DNA from: Arthrobacter stackebrandtii
GTDB lineage: Bacteria > Actinomycetota > Actinomycetes > Actinomycetales > Micrococcaceae
NCBI RefSeq assembly: GCF_017876675.1
Contig: NZ_JAGIOI010000001.1
Location: 2,790,001 to 2,854,000, forward strand
DNA: 64,000 bases
Direction: 5' to 3'
A program made the position numbers and the translations under genes. Below, piece after piece: positions 1-7,423 of this stretch (within the stretch, counting starts at the first letter, position 1; each line of letters begins with the position of its first letter). The notes beneath the pieces were generated by a model that did no database searches, was not told the origin of the DNA, and saw only the letters and a program-made list of their open reading frames with translations.

Positions 1-159
1 GTGTATAGGCTCGCCTGGTCCCGGCTCCAGGACGCGCCCCTGGAACAGGTCAGGGCTGCGTTTTACTACGTCGGCCAGGACAAGCTCATCCGCCCCGTGG
101 ACCTGGCAGGCCGGGAAGAGCTCGAAGCCATCGTCACCGGCGCTTACACCACGTCTTAA
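1..159 (+). CDS. C-terminal end of an ATP-dependent DNA helicase (UvrD/REP-like, probable PD-(D/E)XK nuclease tail), partial
   Basis: Only the last 52 codons are inside the window, reading from base 1 to TAA at 157-159. The peptide ends with AAFYYVGQDKLIRPVD and then a short Glu/Ala-rich helix. This resembles the extreme C-terminus of actinobacterial RecB/AddA-like helicases, which normally lie just before a phosphotransferase, nudC and uvrD2, as here. No catalytic motif is visible in the fragment, so the call rests on the tail and the neighbourhood. The gene converges on the minus-strand phosphotransferase with only 13 bases between stop codons and no room for a separate terminator. Confidence 0.6.
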   Translation: MYRLAWSRLQDAPLEQVRAAFYYVGQDKLIRPVDLAGREELEAIVTGAYTTS

Positions 160-172
160 GGAGGCGGCGGCG

Positions 173-1561
173 CTACTTGTCGAGGGGGATGACTTTCATG
201 GCCGTGGTGTCCACGTCCTCGGCAACATGCTTGCCTGTTTCGGCCGCATGGTCCGTGGCCGCCGTGTCGTCGCCGGCCTTGTCACCGGCAGGGTTGTCCG
301 CGGCATCCGCTTCCCCTGCTCCGGAGGGTGCCTCTGCGCCGGCGGGGGTGCCCTCCGCCGCATGCACCGGGCGGGCGTCGCTGCCGGATGGGCCGGCGTT
401 GTCCGTGGCCGGCGACGCTTCTGCAGCGGCCTCAGCGGGCGCGGCGTCCGGCGCCGGGATGGGGCTGGACTGCACCTTGGCCGCTGCCGCGGGGGCGGAC
501 GCCGGGGCGTCAGGTGCGCCGGATGATGTTGAGGATGCCGCGGTGCCTTCTGGTGCCGGCGCTCGGCCCGCCGCGGCGGGCCCAGTTGCGGCGGCCGGCA
601 TTGCGGCCGGGACGGGATCGTCCTCGACGCTGATGGGCTGCCCGCCGTGCTCGGCAATGTCGGCCTCGAGCGTCTTGAGCATGGATTCGGCGTCCTCCAC
701 CATGCGGGCACTGTCTGCTGCGTAGCCCTTTACCAGCCACTGGGCCAGGGCAAATTCTGCGCTCAACGCCGCCCGGCGCAGGAGGTGCGGGTCCGGGGTC
801 TCGTTGCGGGCGGCGGCGTAGGCCTGCATGACAGTGTCCACGAAATCGGGTTGGTTGATGGCCACGAGCCAGGCAAAGTCGTCGGCGGGGTCGCCCACGC
901 GCAGGTCGGTCCAGCCGATGACGGCGCTGACCTGGTCGTTGTCCAGAAGGATGTTGTCCTCATGCAGGTCGCCGTGGACCACGCAGGAGTTGAAACGCCA
1001 GAGCGCAATGTCCTCCATTGCGTGCTCCCAGCGGCGCAGCAGCGGCGGCGGGATCTTTCCGGTGGTGGCGGCCTGGTCCAGCTCGTTCAGCTTGCGCTGG
1101 CGGTATTCGTTGGCGGTGTAGCTGGGCAGGTCAAAGGTGGTGACCAATTCTTGCGGCAGGTCGTGGATGGCGGCGATCGCCCGGCCGATTTCCAGGGCCA
1201 GTGCAGCGGTGCCGGATTCCAGCTCCTCCACGGATTCGGCCTTGCCTGCAATGTGCGAGTACACGAAAGTGATCAATTCCCCCTGCCGCACGGTTCCGGC
1301 CACGCTGGGCAACAGGAACGGCAGTTCGGCCCGGATCGCGGGGGAGAAGGCACGCAGCACCTGGCGCTCGGTTTCCAGGCGGGTGCTGGCTTCGGCATGG
1401 CGGGGCGAGCGGACACGCCAGCGGCGGTTCTCGGAATCAACCAGGAGTGCGGAGGAAAAGTCGGCTGCATCGTCCGGCTCCGGCCCAAACGCGGTGACGT
1501 TGAGTCCGGGCACGGCGGCGCTGGCTATCGCGGCCAATTCAATCGCAGTCAATCTTCTCAC
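173..1561 (-). CDS. Aminoglycoside/macrolide phosphotransferase-like protein with Ala/Pro-rich tail
   Basis: A 462-residue protein of the APH/choline-kinase fold. Residues about 30-300 form the kinase-like domain. The catalytic-loop motif HGDLHEDN is at 196-203. The following metal-site segment reads VIGWTDLRVGDP (about 214-225), with Gly216 where the family normally has the Mg-binding Asp of the 'IDW' motif. From about residue 310 to the end the chain is low-complexity Ala/Pro/Glu/Asp and probably disordered. Family members phosphorylate small hydroxylated molecules; mycobacterial-type relatives beside uvrD2 have no settled substrate. The gene is monocistronic, converges on the upstream helicase, and is divergent from nudC. 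Kinase activity is uncertain because of the missing Asp. Confidence 0.8.
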   Translation of the reverse strand: MRRLTAIELAAIASAAVPGLNVTAFGPEPDDAADFSSALLVDSENRRWRVRSPRHAEASTRLETERQVLRAFSPAIRAELPFLLPSVAGTVRQGELITFVYSHIAGKAESVEELESGTAALALEIGRAIAAIHDLPQELVTTFDLPSYTANEYRQRKLNELDQAATTGKIPPPLLRRWEHAMEDIALWRFNSCVVHGDLHEDNILLDNDQVSAVIGWTDLRVGDPADDFAWLVAINQPDFVDTVMQAYAAARNETPDPHLLRRAALSAEFALAQWLVKGYAADSARMVEDAESMLKTLEADIAEHGGQPISVEDDPVPAAMPAAATGPAAAGRAPAPEGTAASSTSSGAPDAPASAPAAAAKVQSSPIPAPDAAPAEAAAEASPATDNAGPSGSDARPVHAAEGTPAGAEAPSGAGEADAADNPAGDKAGDDTAATDHAAETGKHVAEDVDTTAMKVIPLDK

Positions 1562-1656
1562 TCCTCTACCGTAGAGCGCGCAGGCGCCAACCGTCTGCCG
1601 TTGGGGCGGCGAGTCGCAAGATGCCCGTCACATGGCGACATCCTGCGTCAGGCCCG

Positions 1657-1665
1657 TTGTCCACA
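1657..1665 (+). promoter_or_regulatory. Single DnaA-box match upstream of nudC
   Basis: The nonamer TTGTCCACA at 1657-1665 equals the form commonly preferred by high-GC actinobacterial DnaA. It lies between the divergent phosphotransferase and nudC genes, about 50 bases before the nudC start. A single match can occur by chance, so function is unproven. Confidence 0.3.
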
Positions 1666-1704
1666 GCGGGCCGCGCAGGAATGTAAAAATTGGCATCCGG
1701 TGCG

Positions 1705-1710
1705 TACGGT
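1705..1710 (+). promoter_or_regulatory. -10 element for a probable leaderless nudC transcript
   Basis: TACGGT at 1705-1710 is followed by six bases and then the nudC ATG, the spacing expected when transcription begins at the start codon. No clear -35 element or ribosome binding site is visible. The same TACGGT-6-ATG arrangement precedes the YgjP-like gene at 6040. Confidence 0.45.
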
Positions 1711-1716
1711 AGAAAC

Positions 1717-2664
1717 ATGACTTTTGCCAGCCCCACGCCCGAGCCCGTGCTTGACCGCCAATGTGAACAGCGGGACGCGCCGGGGTACCTGGCGGCCGTG
1801 CTGGCCTCGGCCAGCCACCGGGTGGTGCTGTTCCACCGCGGCAAGGCCCTGCTTCAGGGGTCCGGGCTTGGCTATTTCGATCCCGCCGAGCTGCCGGAAG
1901 TGCTGCCCGCAGGCACCACCTCCGTCTTCCTCGGCCAGGTGCGCCCCGGCCAGGGCCACCCGCTGCCGGACGGCACCGACCTTGTGCTGCATGTGCTCCC
2001 CAACGACACCGAGAATCTGGACTGGGTGCCCGGGGACAGTGCCTTTGCCGGGTACCGCGACGCCGCACAGGAACTGCACAAGGGGGATGCCCAGGTCTTT
2101 ATCCAGGCCCAGGCCGTGGCCAACTGGCACCTCAGCCACACCCACTGCCCGCGCTGCGGCACCCCCACAGAGGTGGAGGCCTCAGGCTGGGTGCGCGGCT
2201 GCGCCAAGGACGGCTCGGAGCACTTTCCACGCACTGATCCGGCAGTCATCGTGGCCATCGTCGGCGCGGACGGGCGGATCCTGCTGGCCAACAACTTTGC
2301 CTGGGAGGAAAACCGCTACTCCACCGTTGCCGGCTTCGTGGAAGCGGGCGAAAGCGCCGAAGACGGTGCCGTGCGAGAAATTGCGGAGGAAGTGGGCGTG
2401 CACCTGCATTCGCTGGAGTACATCGGTTCCCAGGCCTGGCCGTTCCCCCGCTCCCTCATGCTGGGATTCATCGGCCACACCAATGACATCGATGCAGCAC
2501 CAGACAACGTGGAGGTGCGTGCCGCCCGGTGGTTCGGCCGTGAAGAATTGCAGCAGGCCGTGCTCAGCGGCGAAGCTGCCATCTCGCACCGGCAGTCCAT
2601 AGCCCGCACACTGATTGAAGAATGGTACGGCGGCCCCATCCTTGAACCTGGTGACAACGCATGA
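1717..2664 (+). CDS. nudC: NAD(+)/NADH diphosphatase (Nudix hydrolase NudC)
   Basis: The 315-residue product hydrolyses NADH or NAD+ to NMN(H) and AMP, and family members also remove NAD caps from RNA. Cys144, Cys147 and Cys162 belong to the zinc ribbon; the usual fourth Cys is absent and a His (169) follows, as in other actinobacterial versions. The Nudix box GFVEAGESAEDGAVREIAEE occupies about 206-225. The NudC signature downstream reads SQAWPFP (238-244), with Ala where most members have Pro. ATG 1717 was chosen over an upstream in-frame TTG at 1690 because a -10-like hexamer sits six bases before it. The stop overlaps the uvrD2 start (ATGA), so the two are probably cotranscribed. Confidence 0.93.
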   Translation: MTFASPTPEPVLDRQCEQRDAPGYLAAVLASASHRVVLFHRGKALLQGSGLGYFDPAELPEVLPAGTTSVFLGQVRPGQGHPLPDGTDLVLHVLPNDTENLDWVPGDSAFAGYRDAAQELHKGDAQVFIQAQAVANWHLSHTHCPRCGTPTEVEASGWVRGCAKDGSEHFPRTDPAVIVAIVGADGRILLANNFAWEENRYSTVAGFVEAGESAEDGAVREIAEEVGVHLHSLEYIGSQAWPFPRSLMLGFIGHTNDIDAAPDNVEVRAARWFGREELQQAVLSGEAAISHRQSIARTLIEEWYGGPILEPGDNA

Positions 2665-4808
2665 GCTTTGACCCGCAGCAGTCCGGACTCCCCGTCATGG
2701 ACGAGCGAACGGCCGAACAACGCATCCTGGCCGGCCTGGATGAGGAACAGCGGATGGTCGCCACCACCTTGAACGGGCCCCTGTGCGTGCTGGCCGGGGC
2801 AGGCACCGGCAAAACCCGCGCCATCACGCACCGCATCGCCTACGGCGTGCACACCGGCGTCTACAACCCCAACCGGCTGCTGGCCGTCACGTTCACGGCA
2901 CGGGCCGCGGCGGAGATGCGCACCCGGCTGCGCGACCTCGGCGTCGGCACCGTGCAGGCCCGCACCTTCCACGCCGCGGCTCTGCGGCAGCTGCAGTATT
3001 TCTGGCCCCACGCCGTCGGCGGCCAACTGCCTGGGCTGCTGGAACACAAGGCTCAGATCATCGCCGAGGCCGCACGCAGGCTGCGGCTGCCCACGGACCG
3101 GGCAGCGATCCGTGACCTGGCCGCCGAAATTGAGTGGGCCAAGGTGTCCATGCTGACGCCGGAAACCTACGTGGTGAAGGCCCAGGACCGCGGCGAGCCC
3201 GGCGGCCTGGACAAGCTGGCCGTGGGCCGGCTGTTCCAAGGCTATGAGGACGTCAAGGCGGACCGGAACCTCATCGACTTTGAGGACGTCCTGCTGATCA
3301 CGGTGGGCATCCTGCAGGAGGACCCCAGGGTGGCGGCCACGGTGCGCGAGCAGTACCGGCACTTTGTCGTCGACGAGTACCAGGATGTTTCCCCGTTGCA
3401 GCAGCGCATGCTGGACCTGTGGCTGGGCGGCCGGGACGAGCTGTGCGTTGTGGGCGACGCCAGCCAGACCATCTACTCCTTCACGGGGGCAACACCGCGG
3501 CACCTGCTGGACTTCCCGAAGCGTTACCCGGACGCCAACGTGGTGAAGCTGGTCCGGGATTACCGCTCCACCCCGCAGGTAGTGGGCCTGGCCAACTCCC
3601 TGCTGGGCAACCGGCGCAGCGGCGGGATGACGGCAGATGCGCTGTGGTCCAAGCCGCTGGAACTGGTGGCGCAGCGGCCGGGCGGCCCCGCACCCGAGTT
3701 CCTTGAATGCAGCGACGACGAGGCCGAGGCGGCCGCCGTCGCCGCCCGTATCAAGGTCCTTCTGGAACACGGGACCCAGGCCAGCGAGATTGCCGTGTTG
3801 TTCAGGACCAACGGCCAGTCGGAGGCCTATGAGCAGGCCCTGGCGGCGGCCGGGGTCGGCTACCAGCTCCGCGGCGGGGAACGCTTCTTCGCCCGCAAGG
3901 AAGTCCGCGACGCCTTGCTGCAGCTGCGGGCCGCCTCCCGCGCAGCCGACGGCGAGCCCCTCGGGCAGATGGTCCGGGACGTGCTGGGCAACCTCGGATA
4001 CCAGGCCGAGGCTCCCAAGACCGGCGGCGCGGTGCGTGAACGCTGGGAATCATTGGCAGCCATCGTGGCCCTCGCTGATGAACTGTTCCTCTCGCGCAGC
4101 ACGCCCGAGCATGAATTCACGCTGGTGGACTTCGTGGCAGAACTCCAGGACAGGTCTTCCGCGCAGCACGCCCCCACCGTGCAGGGCGTCACCCTCGCCT
4201 CACTCCACTCGGCCAAGGGCCTGGAATGGGATGCCGTGTTCCTCGTGGGCCTGAGCGAAGGCCTGATGCCGATTTCCTTCGCCGACACCCCGGAAACAGT
4301 GGACGAGGAACGCCGCCTGCTCTACGTGGGCATCACCCGCGCCCGGGAATTCCTGAACTTTTCATGGTCGACGGCGCGCACCCCCGGCGGGCGGGCCAAC
4401 CGAAAACCCTCGCGGTTCCTGGACGGGCTGCGGCCCAACTCGGTGGGCGGGGCGCCCACCGGCCCGCGGATGGCCACCACGCGAAAGTCCCGCAAGGCGG
4501 CCGGCCCCTCGGTGTGCCGGGTGTGCGGGAAGATCCTGAACACGGGAGCCGAACGCAAGGTGGGGCGCTGCGCCGACTGCCCGCCGGGCTACGACGAGGC
4601 GGTTTTTGAACAGCTGCGCCAGTGGCGGCTGGGCGAGGCCACCACTGCCGCGGTTCCGGCCTTTGTGGTGTTTACCGACGCCACCCTGATGGCCATCGCC
4701 GAGGCTGCGCCGCAGGACCTCGACGCCCTCGCATCCCTTCCGGGCGTTGGCCCGTCCAAGCTGGAACGCTATGGCGAGGCCGTGCTGGAGATTGTGGCCA
4801 ACGGCTGA
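2661..4808 (+). CDS. uvrD2: ATP-dependent DNA helicase UvrD2 with zinc motif and HRDC domain
   Basis: A 715-residue superfamily 1A 3'-5' helicase. Walker A GAGTGKT ends near residue 52, the DEYQD Walker B lies near 240, and the later motif VTLASLHSAKGLEWD and LLYVGITRA match UvrD motifs V/VI. After the motor come a four-Cys knuckle (CRVCG...CADCP, about 615-640) and a C-terminal HRDC domain (about 665-710), the combination that marks mycobacterial-type UvrD2. It acts in DNA repair and unwinding in the cytoplasm. It starts inside the nudC stop (ATGA) and its 3' end overlaps the converging ThiF-like gene by 40 bases. Confidence 0.93.
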   Translation: MSFDPQQSGLPVMDERTAEQRILAGLDEEQRMVATTLNGPLCVLAGAGTGKTRAITHRIAYGVHTGVYNPNRLLAVTFTARAAAEMRTRLRDLGVGTVQARTFHAAALRQLQYFWPHAVGGQLPGLLEHKAQIIAEAARRLRLPTDRAAIRDLAAEIEWAKVSMLTPETYVVKAQDRGEPGGLDKLAVGRLFQGYEDVKADRNLIDFEDVLLITVGILQEDPRVAATVREQYRHFVVDEYQDVSPLQQRMLDLWLGGRDELCVVGDASQTIYSFTGATPRHLLDFPKRYPDANVVKLVRDYRSTPQVVGLANSLLGNRRSGGMTADALWSKPLELVAQRPGGPAPEFLECSDDEAEAAAVAARIKVLLEHGTQASEIAVLFRTNGQSEAYEQALAAAGVGYQLRGGERFFARKEVRDALLQLRAASRAADGEPLGQMVRDVLGNLGYQAEAPKTGGAVRERWESLAAIVALADELFLSRSTPEHEFTLVDFVAELQDRSSAQHAPTVQGVTLASLHSAKGLEWDAVFLVGLSEGLMPISFADTPETVDEERRLLYVGITRAREFLNFSWSTARTPGGRANRKPSRFLDGLRPNSVGGAPTGPRMATTRKSRKAAGPSVCRVCGKILNTGAERKVGRCADCPPGYDEAVFEQLRQWRLGEATTAAVPAFVVFTDATLMAIAEAAPQDLDALASLPGVGPSKLERYGEAVLEIVANG

Positions 4809-5863
4809 GCCTGCCACTGGCAGCCGCAGTCCGGATGGGGGCTGAACTCCTGGCGGGACCAGCGCCCGTCGTCCTGGTGCAGCGTCAGCACCGCGGACCA
4901 CGAACTGGGCTGGTTGACGGCATCAAGGAACAGCAGGACCTGGGTGGCTGCCGCACCCGCCACCATCATGGCCAGCGCCGCACTCTCGGTGTGCTCGGCC
5001 CGGGGACTGCGCCCCGGCGGCATCGCGGCCTTGGCCGCCAACTGGGCGGTGATGTCGGGCCATTGCGGGTCGGCCGCGGCGCGGTGGCGGTCCACGCACT
5101 CGGCACAGGCAGTGTCCCCGGGCACCACCAGCGGACCGACTGTGCCGTCCTGCTCGCGCAGCAGCACCAGCAGGTGGGGCCGTTCGGCGGCCATGAACCG
5201 GGTGGTGCCGTAGGCGGCGGCGGTGTCGTGGCCCACCAGGATGGCCAGGTCCAGGCATTCTGGATTGGGGTTGTAGGCCCCGTCGTCATGCACCACATGG
5301 GACTGGACGCCGGAATCGATGGCCAGCAGGTGGCGCCGCACGGCGGCCGCCCTCCGCATGCCTATGTCAGCGGATGAGAAGGAACCCGGGCCGACATCGG
5401 ATGCCCTCACGGGGTTGTCATCCTCCAGGAAGATCGTGCCCAGGCCGGAACTGACCAGCACGGCGGCCAGGGCCGCGCCGGTGCGGCCCAGCCCCGCCAG
5501 GTACACGACGGCCCCCTCCCTGCGATTCAGGTAGCCTTGGCACGGGCTCCGGTACAGGCCCAGCAAGGACAGGCGTTCGGGCAGCAGGCGCTCGGCGCGA
5601 TGCCCCTGGGTGCGCAGATCGGCGTCGGTGAAGAGTGCGCCGGCGAGCTTGGCACAGATTTCCTGCGCACGCAGCGGGTCCACGCCCAGTTCGGAGGCCC
5701 GCTCCAGCACCAACTTGTCGGAGATGCCGCGGTGCAGCGCCTCAACGAACGCTGCTTCCGGTTCCTGCAGGCCTGTCAGGATCAGCCCGCCGGCACCCAG
5801 CCCGACCTGGATGCTGTGTTCATCCCTGCGGACCATGCGCAGACCTGGATTGATTGTTGCCAT
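4769..5863 (-). CDS. ThiF-family adenylyltransferase-like protein
   Basis: A 364-residue product. The N-terminal third (about 1-115) resembles the precursor-binding region found before E1-like domains. A Rossmann nucleotide-binding motif GLGRTG follows at about 124-129. CAEC near residue 235 and DCGC close to the C-terminus could supply zinc ligands, although ThiF/MoeB proteins normally use two CxxC pairs. E1-like enzymes adenylate the C-terminus of a small partner, but no such partner is encoded nearby, so the substrate is unknown. ATG 5863 was chosen because GGGAGGG lies five bases upstream; the frame stays open for 81 codons further without a better site. The gene converges on and overlaps uvrD2. 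Confidence 0.75.
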   Translation of the reverse strand: MATINPGLRMVRRDEHSIQVGLGAGGLILTGLQEPEAAFVEALHRGISDKLVLERASELGVDPLRAQEICAKLAGALFTDADLRTQGHRAERLLPERLSLLGLYRSPCQGYLNRREGAVVYLAGLGRTGAALAAVLVSSGLGTIFLEDDNPVRASDVGPGSFSSADIGMRRAAAVRRHLLAIDSGVQSHVVHDDGAYNPNPECLDLAILVGHDTAAAYGTTRFMAAERPHLLVLLREQDGTVGPLVVPGDTACAECVDRHRAAADPQWPDITAQLAAKAAMPPGRSPRAEHTESAALAMMVAGAAATQVLLFLDAVNQPSSWSAVLTLHQDDGRWSRQEFSPHPDCGCQWQAQPLATISSTASP

Positions 5864-5961
5864 GACGCCCTCCCACAATGCCGGCACCCGCCTGCCGTCT
5901 GCAGGGCCGTGCCACAACCACTGTTCCGATCTTGGCACGGTGGCGGCATTTGTGCTTGAGG

Positions 5962-5987
5962 TTATCCACAGGGAGGTGTTGTCCACA
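5962..5987 (+). promoter_or_regulatory. Two tandem DnaA-box matches in a divergent promoter region
   Basis: TTATCCACA (5962-5970, the classical consensus) and TTGTCCACA (5979-5987, the high-GC actinobacterial form) lie in the same orientation, 17 bases apart start to start. They sit between the divergent ThiF-like and YgjP-like genes, 53 bases before the latter's start. No origin-like AT-rich region or dnaA/dnaN genes are nearby, so a regulatory or DnaA-titrating role is more likely than an origin. Confidence 0.5.
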
Positions 5988-6002
5988 TTTTTGCGTTCCG
6001 GC

Positions 6003-6033
6003 TTGCCAGAAGGGGCCCGCCTTCTTGTACGGT
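6003..6033 (+). promoter_or_regulatory. Probable leaderless promoter of the YgjP-like metallopeptidase gene
   Basis: TACGGT at 6028-6033 lies exactly six bases before ATG 6040, so the transcript probably begins at the start codon. A possible -35, TTGCCA at 6003-6008, is 19 bases upstream, longer than ideal. No ribosome binding site is seen. Confidence 0.45.
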
Positions 6034-6039
6034 CGAAGC

Positions 6040-6675
6040 ATGACAGCTGCAGCATCCACCCGCAGAACCATAGGCACGGGAACACCGGGCCCACTGGGCG
6101 ATTCATTGTCCGAGCACAGGCTCAGCGACGGCAGCCAGGTGGTGGTGCGGCGCACCGCGCGGCGGAAGAACGGATTGAGTGCGTTCGAGGAGGACGGACA
6201 GGTGGTCATTGCCGTCCCTGCCCGGCTGACACTTGAAGATGAGGGCTACTGGGTGCCACTCATGGTGGCAAAGCTGGAGCAGGGCCGGCAACGCCGAACT
6301 GCTGCAGCCGGACGCAGCGATGAGGAGCTCATGCGGCGCAGCTTGGCGCTGAGCAAAAAATACCTGGGGTCGCGCGCAGTCCCCGAATCCGTCCGCTGGG
6401 TCACCAACCAGAACGGGCGCTGGGGATCTGCCACGCCGTCCCGCAGGACGATCCGCATCTCACACCATGTCCAGGGCATGCCGGATTGGGTCCTTGACTA
6501 TGTCCTGTTGCACGAACTCGCCCACCTGATCCACCCCAACCACAGCGCCGCCTTTTGGGCGGAGCTGGCCGGATATGGGCAGCTGGAGACGGCCAAGGCG
6601 TTCCTGACCGGGGCGTCCTTTGCCTCACACCGCAACCTCAGCGGCATGGGCGGGGACGACGACATCGACGGCTAG
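6040..6675 (+). CDS. YgjP/M48-like zinc metallopeptidase
   Basis: A 211-residue protein of the DUF45/YgjP (WLM-related) family. The zincin motif HELAH is at about 158-162, with the third zinc ligand His in HPNH (about 165-168). The preceding segment NGRWGSATPSRRTIRISHH is characteristic of the family. No signal peptide or membrane segment is visible, so it should act in the cytoplasm; its substrate is unknown. The start at 6040 is preferred over in-frame upstream codons because a -10 hexamer lies six bases before it. It is divergent from the ThiF-like gene, across a region with two DnaA-box matches. Confidence 0.85.
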   Translation: MTAAASTRRTIGTGTPGPLGDSLSEHRLSDGSQVVVRRTARRKNGLSAFEEDGQVVIAVPARLTLEDEGYWVPLMVAKLEQGRQRRTAAAGRSDEELMRRSLALSKKYLGSRAVPESVRWVTNQNGRWGSATPSRRTIRISHHVQGMPDWVLDYVLLHELAHLIHPNHSAAFWAELAGYGQLETAKAFLTGASFASHRNLSGMGGDDDIDG

Positions 6676-6764
6676 TTGCGCCTGCCGAAATCCATGGCTC
6701 CTGCCATGGCGATCTGCGTGCCGGCCGGCAGGGGACCCGATTCAGGGAGTCCATGGCGCGGCCG

Positions 6765-6793
6765 TTGACTGGCAGTAAATGTTCGGCAATGGT
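6765..6793 (+). promoter_or_regulatory. Possible leaderless promoter of the DUF2975-like gene
   Basis: TTGACT (6765-6770), a 17-base spacer and AATGGT (6788-6793) precede ATG 6800 by six bases. The -35 is good; the -10 matches only weakly. Confidence 0.35.
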
Positions 6794-6799
6794 TGGACC

Positions 6800-7276
6800 A
6801 TGAACAGCCAGCAGATCCTGCCCCTGCGCATAGCGATCTGCGTGCTTGCCCTGGGGGCGGCAATTGCCCAAATATTCGTGATTCCCCGCGCCGCATCGAG
6901 CTATGCGGAAGCGTATCCCGAGGTTGCGTACCTGGCCGCTCCGTACGCGGCTGCAAGCATTGTTGCGGTCGTGGGCATCGAGGTGGCGCTGCTGGCAGGC
7001 TGGCAAATTCTGTCGATTGCCAAGCGGGAGGAGAGCTTTACAAGCTCGGTGCTGGGTTGGGCCAATGTCATGGCGGCCAGCCTCGTTTTCACGGCGGCTG
7101 TGCTGGTGGGCGTCTTCGCACACGCTTTCTTCGTTGCAAACATTGGCGGACCCGCCATACTTTTCGGACTCTTCTCCTCCACCGCTTTCGGGGCAGGGGC
7201 AGTCGTCGCCAGAAGGGCAGTGACCCGGGAGATTCTGTTCGACAGCAGGGAACAGCATCCGTTCGTTGTGCCGTAG
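6800..7276 (+). CDS. Four-helix membrane protein, DUF2975-like
   Basis: A 158-residue integral membrane protein with about four hydrophobic helices (roughly residues 5-25, 45-65, 85-110 and 115-135). The arrangement and length fit the DUF2975 family, which has no known biochemical role and is usually followed by a small XRE-type regulator; none is present here. Start 6800 was chosen because TTGACT-17-AATGGT lies six bases upstream; an in-frame ATG at 6779 is the alternative. A long hairpin follows the gene, so it appears to be monocistronic. Confidence 0.6.
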   Translation: MNSQQILPLRIAICVLALGAAIAQIFVIPRAASSYAEAYPEVAYLAAPYAAASIVAVVGIEVALLAGWQILSIAKREESFTSSVLGWANVMAASLVFTAAVLVGVFAHAFFVANIGGPAILFGLFSSTAFGAGAVVARRAVTREILFDSREQHPFVVP

Positions 7277-7289
7277 CCTGCCTGGATAC

Positions 7290-7365
7290 GAAGCAAGCCC
7301 GGGGCTGCTGCCGCAATCCGCCGCTGTTGAATTGTGGCGGATTGAGGCATCAGCCCCGGGCTTCG
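7290..7365. terminator. Long inverted repeat between converging genes
   Basis: The outer arms AAGCCCGGGGCTG and CAGCCCCGGGCTT are perfectly complementary, and an inner pair (CAATCCGCC with GGCGGATTG) extends the stem across about 75 bases. It separates the DUF2975-like gene from the converging metalloprotease gene and probably stops transcription in both directions. It lacks a clear T run. Confidence 0.65.
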
Positions 7366-7423
7366 TCGTTGGCCTGCCGCTATGGCGCCGTTGACGGCGG
7401 CTGCCCCCGGCAGCTGGCCGAAA

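Noticed and set aside
5962-5987. Chromosomal replication origin
   Set aside because: Only two DnaA-box matches, no AT-rich unwinding region and none of the usual origin genes (dnaA, dnaN, rpmH) nearby.
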